From Thraustochytrium sp. TN22 (taxonomy: Eukaryota > Sar > Bigyra > Thraustochytrida > Thraustochytriidae), in the NCBI GenBank assembly GCA_013306675.1, contig JABLUY010000177.1:1-50000 (forward strand): a stretch of DNA of 50,000 nucleotides, in the 5' to 3' direction. Made by a program: the position numbers and the translations under genes. The stretch's first letter is position 1; each line of letters opens with the position of its first letter. The notes below the pieces were generated by a model. The model made no database searches. It was not told where the DNA came from and worked only from the letters and a program-made list of their open reading frames with translations. Below are positions 27,560-37,430 of this stretch, piece by piece.

Positions 27560-29234
27560 CTTGCCGCGCTCTCCGCCTTGCTGCGCTTCCTTGCTGCGCT
27601 TTGCTGCCTGCCCTCCGGGTCGCCGCTGCGCTCCTGCGCTCGCGTGGCGCTCTGCAGCCAGCAGTGCCTCGCGTTGCCGGTTTGCGGCTCGTCCGTCAGT
27701 CTCCGGCGGTTCTTGACGCCGCGCTCTTGCCTCGCCTCGACCTCAGGGGGGACCACTCGCCGCTGAGCTCCGTCCAACAACTTGCTTGCAACAAGGTCGT
27801 TCGTTGGTGGCAAGCCAACTTAGCCAAGCCAAGCCCGGCCAAGCCAAGCAAGGCACGCGAGCTCGGCCGACACGGACACCGTGACCTGAGACGTGGTAAG
27901 TCCGAGTCAGCTCGCTGCTCAGCTGCTCAGCAGCCAGCATCATCCACTGCAGCGCAGCTGAGCCAGCCTCCGAGCCCGGCCAGGGCCCGAGCAACGCAAG
28001 CCAGCAGCCTGCGACAGATTGCTGCAGGCTGTCAGACTCGGAGCACAGCACGGCACCGGGCACAGCACGCACGACCTCGTGCAGCGCGAGCGAGCGCAAG
28101 CGAGCAAGCAAGAGAGCGCCCTCAAGAGCGTCATCAACATGCAATGTCCGCCACGGACCCCTGGCAGCGCGGCCAGGCAGCCGGCGCTGACATGTGAAGT
28201 CGAGGTCGGCCGTCGTTCGGGCGCAATCAATCTGGGCCAGCAGAGCATCCATCGATCGATCGATCGATCATCGATCGATGGAGCAATTTCCCAGGCAGGC
28301 TGCGCGAGGTCAACCAAGTGATCATCATCTCATCCATCACCTCGTGCGTGCGCCATGGCTGGCCTCCGAGTCCGAGTCAGAAGCCCGACCTTTCGCCGTC
28401 GGAGGCAGCGGCGCGCGACAAACACCCGCGGCGCGCGGCGCGGAAGCGAGGCGCGCGGGCGCGGGATGGCGGCGCCTCGCGCTGGCCCGTGTGCAAAGGG
28501 GAGGGACAGGCGCCGGGCCCGCGCAGCAAGAGCGGCGCGACGCGAGGAAATCGTGGGCGGCATGACGTCGTCGCGGTGCGCCATCATCGGTGCCAGCCGG
28601 AGGGCGCCGTGCATCCCGTACGAGACGAGCCGGCGATCGCAGGTTGGTTTGCAGTTCGTCGTGCGCAGCTGCAGCCTGCCTGCTCGAGGCTTCCTTTCTC
28701 GTCGATCGCGCCGCCTGGCAGGCTGGCGATCACATCAGTGCGCGCATTGCATGACGGCGAAGTGGAAGCGCAGCTCCTTCAAGTTGGGGAGGTACAGCGA
28801 CCAGGCGACGATGGCGCCCGGCCAGGCCGCGTAGGAGTCCCACTTTCGTTCGCGCAACCGCGGCGCAAGCAGGCCGAGCCTAGCTAGCCAGGCCCGCCGG
28901 CGGACGCGCGCGCGCGTCCCACATGGCGTGACGAAGACGCCCTTGACTGCGTCGTGGGCTGCCACTGGCAGTGGGACGCGCTCGATCGCGGTGCCCTAGC
29001 AGCCGCAAGTATGTATCGTTGCTGCACGAGTTGAAGCAGCAGCCTGCGCGTGGCCGGCCCGGCACGCGCGTCCGGGACCGATCGGCAAGTCCCAGCTCAA
29101 GATCAAGTTCGCGGGCAGCGGCGCAGCGCACGTGGCACGAGTGCGGCCTTGAAAGAGCGCCGCGCCGACGATGTCATCCCATCCTCCTCGAGTCGACGAT
29201 GATGCTTTCTCTCTTCTTCTCACTGACAGTTTTA
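27560..29234. other. 1.7 kb intergenic region
   Basis: No gene I can support. It holds a tract of AGCCA-type repeats (27814-27855), a run of CGATCGAT units (about 28247-28280) and a CTAGCTAG tract (about 28879-28889). One short minus-strand frame, 28735-28860, has unusually coding-like codons and is discussed as a finding. The rest shows mixed, composition-driven frames. Confidence 0.55.
28247..28280. repeat. CGAT tetranucleotide tract
   Basis: Tandem CGAT units interrupted once, self-complementary throughout. This is a simple repeat in the long intergenic region. Confidence 0.8.
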
Positions 29235-31544
29235 TCAGACGCTGCTGGAGCCCGCAATGTAGGCCGGGTTCGAGGTGGAGACCTGGTCGGAGGAGGCCAC
29301 CACGCCGCTGCGGCCGGTCTTGGCAATGCTGAGACGGCGACGGCGCACGACAAGAACAGCCGCGACCGCCGCGACCAGCACGCCGCCGACCACGCCGCCA
29401 ACGAGGGCGGCGAGCTGGCCGGCGGCCGCGGCCTCGGCCGAGCCCTCACCGGCGTCCTCGTCGCCGACGACTGCGCGCACCGTGAAGGAGCCCAGGCTGC
29501 TGGTCGTGCCCGAGGACCAGTTGCTGGCGGTGCTGATGGCGGTCAGCAGCGCGCTGCGCGAGCCGTCCGTGCTACCGCTGTAGTAGCGCGCGGAAACCTT
29601 GGACATGGCGACGGCCGTGAAGCCGTCGGTGAGCGTGGACGGCAGCGCGCAGGCGCTGGAGCTGGAGACACTGCCGGAGGCGTCCCAGGTCGTGGACGTG
29701 TAGCGCAGCGCATAGACAAAGCTGGGGCTGCTGTCGCTGCCGCCGTACAGCACGACCGAGTCGCCGCCCGTGGCGAGGTTGAAGCTGCCTGAGACCGTCG
29801 AGAAGCTGGACGTCGTGAAGGTCGTGCCGGCCGACAGGCCGCCCGACGGCACCGTGTACACCTCGATGCCCTCGCCCGTGCGCCACGCGGTGCCGGTCCA
29901 GCCGTTGTCCGTGGCGTAAAGCGACTCGCCTGCCGCCACGTCATCGAGCGCCAGCAGGCTGACCACGTCCGAGTCCGCGTCGTAGGCGATGACCGCCACG
30001 CTGCCGGCAGAGAAGCCCGAGCCGCCCGACGTCACTGGAAAGGGCGTCGGAAAGGGCGTCGGGTAGGACGTGGGCTCCGCGGTGGGCGCAGGGGCCACCG
30101 TGTACGAGCCCAGGTTCGAGGTGGTGCCCAGCGTCCACGAGGACGGGTCGCTGATGGACGCCAGGAGCGCCGCACGAGACCCGGACTTGGAGCCCGTGTA
30201 GTAGGCCTCGGTGCCGCTCGGGTAGGCGAGCTCCGAGACACCGTCCGTGAGGCCGCTCGGCAGGACGCAGGACGTGGACGAGGTGGAGCTCGAGTCCCAG
30301 GCAGACGCCTTGAGACGTGCGCCATACACAAAACTCGGGCTGCCTGTGCTGCCCGTGAAGAGCAGGACAGAGTCGCCGCCCGTGGCGAGGTTGAAGCTTC
30401 CCGAGACCGCCGAGAAGTCCGCCGTCGTAAAGGTCGTACCGGCGGCCAGGCCACCCGCAGGCACGGTGTAGCTCATGTAGCCCTCGGTGCCGCGCCAGGC
30501 AGACCCGGTCCACCCATCGTCGGTCGCGTAGAGCGTCTCACCCGCGTCGATAGTGTCGAGCGCCACAAAGCCCACCACATCCGTGTCGGCGTCAAAGCTT
30601 ACCACGGCAACGCTCCCCTCGGAGAAGCTGCCGCTCGTCCCAGGCGAGGTAGTACTCCCCGTCGTTGGCGGTGCCGTGGGCGGCGAGGTGGCCGGCGTGC
30701 TCGTCGGTGTCGTGGGGGCGGTGGGGGCGGCAGTCACCGACACGCTAGGGCAGCCAGACACCGGGTCATCGTACGAGGGCGTCCAGATCTTCCACACCAG
30801 GTCCGGGTGGTCCACGAACGGGTTACGGTTGCCCTGGAAGCCGCACACGACCGAGTTGCGCGTCACCTCATCCGCGTCCACCGGGTCGTCCAGGTGCCAC
30901 TGCAGCGCCACGTCCAAAATACCCATGTAGCTGTCGGCGGTGGCATCCTCCGACGGACAGTTGGTCAGCTTCAGGTAGCCCTCCTCGCTGCTGTAGCGCG
31001 TCGCCATGTAGAAGAGGATGCGCGCGATGTTGCCGCGCTCGCGCGCCGGCGGCAGGAACTCCGAGCTGGACTTGGCCGTGTCGCTGGCGGCCTCCGCGTG
31101 CGCCGGGCTCGTGCACCCCGACTCGCACGCGCCGAAGTACAGGTTGCTGCGCGCCGAGTTGATGTTCATGTCCGCGCAACGCAGGTTGTGCAGATCGCTG
31201 TAGTCCGGCCCGCTTGTGCCCAGGCCGCGTGACTTGGGCCACACATGCTCGCGGTTCCATTCATCCAGCGCCGACGAGGTTTCCGTGATGCGGGCCGCGT
31301 AAATGAGCCTGATCAGCCCGTTCGTCTGGTCACCCTGGTACGCGTCGGCGGCCTGCATCTCATCGCGCGTGCTGCCGTACGAGATCACCGTGTGCCCGTC
31401 AATGAGGTCGTGGAGCTCGGCCAGCAGGCTCGTGCCGGTTTTCGTGAGGTCCGCGCCGCTGTAGTAGGAGCTCACATCGCACGCGGTCGCGGTCTGCTGC
31501 GACGCCACCAGCGCCGCCGCCATGAGTGCCAGCCCGGCACGCAT
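29235..31544 (-). CDS. secreted, membrane-anchored endonuclease I with two C-terminal beta domains
   Basis: 769 residues. A signal peptide (about 1-21, MRAGLALMAAALVASQQTATA) leads to an endonuclease I (EndA/Vvn/NucM, beta-beta-alpha metal) domain at about 22-255 with the catalytic REHVWPKS (about 97-104) and DLHNLRCADMNINSARSN. A Thr/Pro/Ala-rich linker (about 262-300) precedes two homologous beta-rich domains (about 305-480 and 510-690), each with SVAVV/SVAVI, ETLYATDDGW/ESLYATDNGW, GTTFTT, SGSFNLATGGDSV and SFVY. These resemble the beta-sandwich modules, lamin-tail-like, that follow EndA nucleases in bacteria. A hydrophobic segment (about 708-733) then RRRR and a short tail make it a type I membrane protein. 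It should degrade nucleic acid outside the cell or in an endomembrane lumen. A tandem shortened copy lies upstream at 33688-34497. Confidence 0.88.
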   Translation of the reverse strand: MRAGLALMAAALVASQQTATACDVSSYYSGADLTKTGTSLLAELHDLIDGHTVISYGSTRDEMQAADAYQGDQTNGLIRLIYAARITETSSALDEWNREHVWPKSRGLGTSGPDYSDLHNLRCADMNINSARSNLYFGACESGCTSPAHAEAASDTAKSSSEFLPPARERGNIARILFYMATRYSSEEGYLKLTNCPSEDATADSYMGILDVALQWHLDDPVDADEVTRNSVVCGFQGNRNPFVDHPDLVWKIWTPSYDDPVSGCPSVSVTAAPTAPTTPTSTPATSPPTAPPTTGSTTSPGTSGSFSEGSVAVVSFDADTDVVGFVALDTIDAGETLYATDDGWTGSAWRGTEGYMSYTVPAGGLAAGTTFTTADFSAVSGSFNLATGGDSVLLFTGSTGSPSFVYGARLKASAWDSSSTSSTSCVLPSGLTDGVSELAYPSGTEAYYTGSKSGSRAALLASISDPSSWTLGTTSNLGSYTVAPAPTAEPTSYPTPFPTPFPVTSGGSGFSAGSVAVIAYDADSDVVSLLALDDVAAGESLYATDNGWTGTAWRTGEGIEVYTVPSGGLSAGTTFTTSSFSTVSGSFNLATGGDSVVLYGGSDSSPSFVYALRYTSTTWDASGSVSSSSACALPSTLTDGFTAVAMSKVSARYYSGSTDGSRSALLTAISTASNWSSGTTSSLGSFTVRAVVGDEDAGEGSAEAAAAGQLAALVGGVVGGVLVAAVAAVLVVRRRRLSIAKTGRSGVVASSDQVSTSNPAYIAGSSSV

Positions 31545-32879
31545 CTTGGACTTGCGTAGAAAAAGGAGCTTCGGACTTTTGCTGGCTAGCTAGTAGTTCG
31601 AGAAAGGAGAGGCTGGCTCAGCCTGGCTGTGCTCGCTTTCGGATTTGCTGGCCCAGCTGACGAGCCTCGGTCAGCTCGAATGATCGTTGGATAGCCCCTG
31701 CGGAAGGCCGTACGGCGAAAAGCTTGATCCTGTGAATCCTGCGGATCTTGGAGCCTGAGCCGGACTTATCTTTGCAGCCTGGCTCGTCCGTAGGAAGAAT
31801 CCCAGAAGAGTTTTCTATGGCTTTGAGTGGACGCATGGTAGCTGTCCGTGTGTGTCTCTCTCTGCTCTGACAGTGAAGCAGCACAGAACCAGGGGTCGCC
31901 GTTGCAGCCGACGTCGCGTGACGGCGCGCGCGCGTCCAACTCCTGGCTCGCGAGCGCCGAGCGGGGCCTTTGCGCCGTCCAGCACGGCGCTTCTTCCTTA
32001 TTTTTAAGATTCACTCTGGCTGATTGAGACAAAGGGCGCTCGGACGAGGAAAAGTTGCGCTCGAATACATTCTTTTTTCCCGCGCCAGGCCAGTGCAGTA
32101 CAGCTAATTTCCGTCGCTGGCGGTGCAGCCATGGTTGCGTTGGCAAGCGGCCATCTACCTCCCCAACATGCTCCGCCCCCTCCCGGACCAAAACACAGGA
32201 GACTTTTGCGTGCGCACGCACGCGCGCGCCGCGAGCGAAGAGTCCAAGTAGCTCTCTGCACGTGCGAGGCCATCTGGCTGCTGGCAGGATGTTGGACGCC
32301 CATCTGTGTTTACGGTTAGGCGGCCTTCGGGCAGGGCATTGGACGCCCACCTGTGTTTTTCTCTTCGGCGCCTGCGTGCAGCCTCAGTGATTGACATGAA
32401 CGCCGAGGGATGACCCGGGCCTCACACTACAGCACATGGCCAGGCTCAACTGGCATGCGCGAACTGCGGGGTCCGCGTCTGCCAGTGCCTGGCGCCGCTG
32501 GCGGGCAGTGCGGTGGCGGCGGCCATGGCGGTCGGAGCCCAGGCTGCTGGTCTCGCCCAGGGTGACGCCAGGGAATTTGGACGGGTTGGTCTGCTGGCGA
32601 GGGGGAGGTCTACGCGGCATTGCCCCTTGCACCGGCAAAATCAAAGTGTCTGCCTGAAGGAGGGGCGAGACCCGAGCTGAGCCTGCAGTGAGCTGCACAC
32701 TCGGGTTGGGCCCAGTGACCATGACGCCTCGAGCCACGCACGCACACTCGGGCCGGGACCGTGTCGACACCGGGGCCGAGTCTGAACGCAATCAGGGGCC
32801 GGGGGCAACCCGGCGTGGGCCCGAGCTGTGCGAGGCCTGGCGACGCTTCAGCTTGAAGTTGTTGTCTGAGCGGCGAGGA

Positions 32880-32936
32880 CAAATTTGAACGGCGACGGCA
32901 AACTTGAACGGCGAGAACAAGTTTAAACGGCGACGA
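32880..32936. repeat. three imperfect 19-bp tandem repeats
   Basis: Units of the form CAAATTTGAACGGCGACGG repeat three times head to tail with a few differences, starting at 32880, 32899 and 32918. Confidence 0.75.
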
Positions 32937-33593
32937 CGAATAAAAAGACGCGGACAACGTCGGCGCTGCGGATCAAGATCATCGCTACAATCGCTGTCGC
33001 TGCTGCGGCTGCTGCAGGAGGTCTGCTTTAAACCACGGCCTTGCAATGTTGTGCTCGGCCTTGCCAAACACACCAGCAGGACGTCTTCTCTCGCGTCCGG
33101 CATTCCCCTGCACTTTAAGCCCAATGAGGCCGCTCGTGCGGCGGAGGTGATGCCTTTGCGTCGTTCGTTCCATGTCCAAGTCTGACCAGCATCGTCAAGT
33201 GACATAGGAGGCGTGGCTTGCCCCGGCCTCTCGCTTGCAAGCCTTCAGCAGCCAACAAGCACGTTTCCTGCGCCGCTGCCTGCCCCTTGCGGAGAGGCGC
33301 ACGGCCCGGCCATTGGTACTCTTGTCATGCGAACTCGAGGCCTGATGCTTGGCGACTCGTGCCGGGTCGCCCCAGTAGTATGCCTAGTCCAGAGACGTTT
33401 TCCAGCCCAAAACGTGTCGGACTCGGCTCTGCCACGGGCTAGACTCGGGTTGCCTGCTACCGGCCCAACTCGAGTGCCGACTCGGGTGCAGTCCGAGTGC
33501 CGCCCCGGATACGCGCAAGCATCAAGTTGCTTTGTTCCAGCCGGTCCGAGAGACTCGGGCAAAGCCCGTGCCGAAGTCTCTTGCAAGTGCCTT

Positions 33594-33656
33594 GCCGTCG
33601 TAAAGGTCGTACCCAGCTAGGCACGGGGTAGCTCATGTTGTCCTCGGTGCCACGTC
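33594..33656 (-). pseudogene. remnant of the first C-terminal beta domain of the nuclease paralogue
   Basis: Matches 30421-30489 of the intact gene. The first 20 bases (GCCGTCGTAAAGGTCGTACC) are identical, and after a gap GCACGG-GTAGCTCATGT and TCCTCGGTGCC follow in the same order. It is fused to the linker region that begins the shortened copy, so the middle of the ancestral gene has been lost. On the minus strand it lies just downstream of the stop of the shortened nuclease. Confidence 0.7.
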
Positions 33657-33687
33657 AGCGGCGCCATGGGCGCGGTGGGTGCGGCAG

Positions 33688-34497
33688 CTAGCTAGTCACC
33701 GACACGCTAGGGCAGCCAGGCACCGGGTCATTGTACGAGGGCGTCCAGATCCTCCACACCAGGTCCGGGTGGTCCACGAACGGGTTGCGGTTGCCCTGGA
33801 AGCCGCACACGACCGAGTTGCGCGTCACCTCATCCGCGTCCACCGGGTCGTCCAGGTGCCACTGTAGCGCCACATCCAGGATGCCCATGTAGCTGTCCGC
33901 GGTGGCATCCTCCGACGGACAGTTGGTCAGCTTCAGGTAGCCCTCCTCGCTGCTGTAGCGCGTCGCCATGTAGAAGAGGATGCGCGCGATGTTGCCGCGC
34001 TCGCGCGCTGGCGGCAGGAACTCCTTGCTGGACTTGGCTGTGTCGCTGGCGGCCTCCGCGTGTGCCGGGCTCGCGCATCCCGACTCGCATGCGCCGAAGT
34101 ACAGGTTGCTGCGCGCCGAGTTGATGTTCATGTCCGCGCATCGCAGGTTGTGCAGATCGCTGTAGTCCGGCCCGCTTGTGCCCAGGCCGCGTGACTTGGG
34201 CCACACATGCTCGCGGTTCCATTCATCCAGCGCCGACGAAGTTTCCGTGATGCGGGCCGCGTAAATGAGCCGGATTCGCCCGTCCGTCTGGTACGCGTCG
34301 GCGGCCTGCATCTCATCGCGCGTGCTGCCGTACGAGATCACCGTGTGCCCGTCAATGAGGTCGTGAAGCTCGGCCAGCAGGCTCGTGCCGGTCTTCGTGA
34401 GGTCGGCGCCGCTGTAGTAGGAGCTCACATCGCATGCGGTCGCTACCTGCTGCGACGCCAGCAGCGCCGCCGCCATGAGTGCCATCCCGGCATGCAT
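33688..34497 (-). CDS. short secreted endonuclease I paralogue
   Basis: 269 residues, a tandem copy of the gene at 29235-31544 with over 90% identity in the nuclease domain by eye. It has a signal peptide (MHAGMALMAAALLASQQVATA), then the whole EndA domain with REHVWPKS and DLHNLRCADMNINSARSN intact. It differs by a four-residue gap in AYQTDGRIR (AYQGDQTNGLIR in the long copy). It ends at GCPSVSVTS because an 8-base CTAGCTAG insertion after GCGGCAG, absent at the matching site near 30738, supplies a TAG. It has no beta domains and no membrane anchor, so it should be released as a soluble enzyme if expressed. It may be functional or a pseudogene in the making; the conserved frame favours function. 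Confidence 0.8.
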   Translation of the reverse strand: MHAGMALMAAALLASQQVATACDVSSYYSGADLTKTGTSLLAELHDLIDGHTVISYGSTRDEMQAADAYQTDGRIRLIYAARITETSSALDEWNREHVWPKSRGLGTSGPDYSDLHNLRCADMNINSARSNLYFGACESGCASPAHAEAASDTAKSSKEFLPPARERGNIARILFYMATRYSSEEGYLKLTNCPSEDATADSYMGILDVALQWHLDDPVDADEVTRNSVVCGFQGNRNPFVDHPDLVWRIWTPSYNDPVPGCPSVSVTS

Positions 34498-36455
34498 CCT
34501 GCCTGGACTTTTCCGTAGAAAAACCCTCGTCTGCGCCGCTCTAACGTTAGGCTGCGCGTTGTTGCTGGCTCGCTCTCTAGCTAGCTAGCTCGCTAGCCTA
34601 GCTCGCAAGCTGGCTCAGGCAGGCTGACGCACCCCGGTTGGTCAGTCAGCCGGATCCAGGTCCCGCCCGCGCCGGTCTACGTCTAGGTCTCCGCCCGCGC
34701 TCCTCGGCGCTTCGCACGGGCTTCCGGGCGCCGCGCGAGCTCCCGCGCTCGGAGCGGCGGGAAGCCGCGGGGATCTCGCAGACGTTTGCCTGCCCGCCCA
34801 CGCGGCGAGCGCCAGGCCCTCTGAGATTCTGCGCTCGAGCTTGACTCGACGCTCAACCCGAGCCGCCGGCGTCCCCGCACCAGTGCGCGCGCCCCGCAGC
34901 CATCAGGCCTCCAGCTCGCCTCGTCTCCACACCTCGCCGAAAGAGTCCCGTCGCCGCCGCGCGTCGCGCCTGCCGCTCCGCGGAGCCTGCGCCGCGCTCG
35001 GCCGCAGACCGGCCTCCGGCCCGGGGCCTCGCGCCGCGTCCCGCGCCGCCGTCCGCCCTCCGCGCGCGGCTCCGTCTTCGCTCCGCCTCGCGGCGCCTCG
35101 CCCGCCCGCCTGCCCGCCGCTGCAGTCCGGCGGCGGGGCGCGCCTCGAGTCTGGCAGGCAGAGCCTGCGGAAACCGCCGCGCCGGACTCGCGCGCCGCCC
35201 CCCCGCCGGCGGCGCGCGCCTGCTCGCGCGGGAGTCGCGCCGGCGCGCCCGCGCGGCACGCCGCACGTCGGCGCCGCGTTCCGCCCGGTGCCGCGACCCG
35301 CGCCGCGCGCGCCGCGCCGACGCCGCCGCCTACGCAAGGGAACGCGCCGGGCCGGGCCGCCGCCCGTCCTGCCTGCGGCGTCACCCGCTTCGCGCTCCGG
35401 GTCCCGCCGCTCGAGGCGAGGCGCTGCCAGCGCCGCGGCGGCGCGGCTTCGACCCGGGCGCGGCAAACGACCAACCCAGGCCCTCCGATCGACGAGGATC
35501 CATCCACGGCTCGTGCTCGGATCCTTACCTCCCTCGCGCGCGCGCGAGCGAGCGAGCGAGCGAGCTGCCGGGCGCGCGCTGCGCTACACCGCGCCGCGCT
35601 ACACTGCGCCGTGTGTGTGGATTCGGGCAGCGGCGAGCGCGGCGGCGACCGAGCTTCACTCCTCGTCGGCGTGCCAGCGCGGCGCTGCTCTACCGAGCGC
35701 GCAACGGAGATACCACCGCGGCGCGGCGCGCAGCCTGCCTGCCAGTGCCAGCCTGCCTGCCCGGCAGCGCCAGCCAGCCAGCCAGCGGCGCGCGCGCGCG
35801 CTCTGTCTTGCGCGCGGAGGCTAACCCACCGTCAGAGTCAAGGCAAGGCGCACACGGCGGCGGAGGTGCACCTCGGCTACGGCCAGTGAGGAGGAGGGCG
35901 CCAAGCCCAGCTTCTGAGCCCGGCTGTACGGCACTGCAGCTGCAGCGCGCAAGCAAGCAAGCGAGCAAGCGAGCAAGCAAGCAAGCCTTGAGCGGCGCGC
36001 TTTGGCTCGAGCGCGCGCCTCGCACGGGCCGTCGCGGCGCGCTCTTCCCGCCTCCTCGCCTTCCCTCTCTCTCTCTCTCTCTCCCTCCCTCCCTCCTCCC
36101 GCGGCGCGCCAGCCTGAGCAAGACAGAGCGCAACACCGCGCGCGCGCGGCGGGCGCGGCGGACGCGCGCGGCGGCGCGCGGCGCGCGGCAGAGCGGCAGC
36201 GGCAGGCGCGAGCCCAGCGCGGCGCAGCGCACGGCGCAGCGCAGCGCAGGCGGCCGGCCGGCGCAGAGGCGGAGGAGGAGACAGACCGGCCACGGCCGGC
36301 GTCAGGAGGAAGGTAGAGGCGTCGCGCGGCGACGTCTCTGGGCATCGCAGCGGCCAGTGCCGACTCTGACGCGGGCTGGCAGGCGCGGGCGGGAGCAAAC
36401 CAGAAAGGACCGCGGCGCGCGCGAGCGTGAGCGGGAGAGAGCGGCGGGCGGCACG
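34498..36455. other. 2 kb GC-rich region upstream of the orphan gene
   Basis: Extremely GC/CpG-rich. Frames of 100-330 codons are open on both strands at once, and their peptides are almost only Arg, Ala, Gly, Pro and Ser, so I do not call genes. Simple repeats include CTAGCTAGCTAG at about 34576-34590, GAGC units at about 35545-35562, AAGC/GAGC units at 35944-35983 and a CT/CCCT tract at 36063-36098. It probably carries the promoter and 5' UTR of the gene at 36456 and the promoter of the short nuclease. Confidence 0.55.
36063..36098. repeat. CT / CCCT microsatellite
   Basis: A pyrimidine tract of CT dinucleotides passing into CCCT units, about 360 bases upstream of the orphan gene start. 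Confidence 0.85.
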
Positions 36456-36839
36456 ATGGCGGTGCTGGCGCTGCACATGGAGGAGGGCGAGAAGCGCGGG
36501 ACGCTGGTGCAAGGCAGCCAGCGGCGGGAGGTGTCGGTGCTGCACGTCAACCCGCGTGGTGACGCGCTCGTCCACGACGGCAAGCGCATCATTATGATCC
36601 CCAAGAAGAACCTCGTGCGCTTCGGTGAGGAGACCGAGGAGACCAAGGGCGACGGAGACGTCACGGACATGCGCAACACGGCCGCGATCATCCGCGCGCT
36701 CAGCAACGAGGGCAAGCCTGAGTCCGAGGGCCGTACGCGCCTCGCGCTCGTGCGCTCCATCTATCACAACCTCATGAAGGGCGAGGTCAGCACCCGCATG
36801 ATCCTCGCCGAGTGCAAGCGCTTTGGCTTTCTGCGATAA
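36456..36839 (+). CDS. small conserved-looking protein, unrecognised
   Basis: 127 residues from ATG 36456 to a TAA. I do not recognise the family. Codons have strong G/C third positions and the composition is balanced, unlike the flanking pseudo-open frames. The protein starts with a beta-prone part (about 12-50, LVQGSQRREVSVLHVN and KRIIMIPKKNLVRF) and ends in helices (about 70-127, TAAIIRALSNEG, RLALVRSIYHNLMKGEVSTR and MILAECKRFGFLR). No signal peptide or membrane segment. The frame is open for 281 more codons upstream, but that part is Arg/Ala/Ser-rich and lies in simple-repeat DNA. Confidence 0.65.
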   Translation: MAVLALHMEEGEKRGTLVQGSQRREVSVLHVNPRGDALVHDGKRIIMIPKKNLVRFGEETEETKGDGDVTDMRNTAAIIRALSNEGKPESEGRTRLALVRSIYHNLMKGEVSTRMILAECKRFGFLR

Positions 36840-37051
36840 GCGAGCGAGCAAGCCATGTTGAGCCCCGGACGACTTCTTCATGGATCGTCCCAGACACGAC
36901 GCGCCTCGGCTTTCCCTGCGCTCCGCTCCTCACATGAGCAGAGAGAGCAGGAGGAACCCGCCTCCGCGCGCTCCGCAACGCCCCGCTGTCCTCGTGCCTT
37001 ACGAGAAAAAGCTGTTTCTAACTGGCCTGCCCGCCCGCCCCCGTGGGCTGG

Positions 37052-37177
37052 CAGACCTATGCCTCGCACGGGCCCCCCACCTATCTATTTATATACGTCG
37101 TCGTGCGCGCACCGCGAGACTTTGCAATTGTCGCTCGCGCCCATGACGTCCCTGCTGAAGACGTGCACCCTTTGCTC
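37052..37177. repeat. long direct repeat, copy 1
   Basis: Matches 37315-37430 with a central identical block (GTCGTCGTGCGCGCACCGCG and on through GACTTTGCAATTGT). It differs from copy 2 by an extra A/T-rich block, TATCTATTTATATAC, at about 37081-37096. Confidence 0.85.
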
Positions 37178-37314
37178 ATTCTCTTCTTCTTCTTCTTCTT
37201 CCTTTCGAAAGTAAACAATCTCAATGCTGCTTTCTACTTGAAGACAGCTGAGGACAGTAGAGCCTCTCATTTTCAGATTGATGCCTTGGACGGCCATGAC
37301 AAAGCGAAGACTGG

Positions 37315-37430
37315 CAGACTCTTGCCTTGGACGGGCCTCCCACCTGTCGTCGTGCGCGCACCGCGAGACTTTGCAATTGTTGCCCGCGCCCACGGTGTCC
37401 CTGCTCAAGGCAAGACGTGCATCCCTTGCT
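37315..37430. repeat. long direct repeat, copy 2
   Basis: Second copy of the 37052-37177 repeat, lacking the A/T-rich block. The two copies are about 263 bases apart, start to start. Confidence 0.85.

Larger units (their letters stand above)
31545..33687. other. 2.1 kb region between nuclease paralogues with remnants
   Basis: No intact gene. It includes a CTAGCTAG tract at 31583-31594, a pair of about 18-base direct repeats (GGACGCCCAYCTGTGTTT at about 32295 and 32340), three 19-base tandem units at 32880-32936, and two stretches matching the C-terminal half of the neighbouring nuclease gene (about 32530-32560 and 33594-33656). Part of it is therefore decayed coding sequence. Confidence 0.6.

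Noticed and set aside
26309-27766. 485-codon open frame on the plus strand
   Set aside because: Antisense to glycerol-3-phosphate dehydrogenase; no recognisable motif.
31766-32350. Minus-strand frame of 194 codons between the nuclease genes
   Set aside because: Poor codon bias, no motif, and it crosses short direct repeats. Its partial repeats in other frames come from the repeated GGACGCCCA block.
34683-35824. Overlapping 270- to 330-codon open frames on both strands
   Set aside because: Both strands are open at once. Peptides are almost only Arg, Ala, Gly, Pro and Ser, as expected for CpG-rich non-coding DNA.
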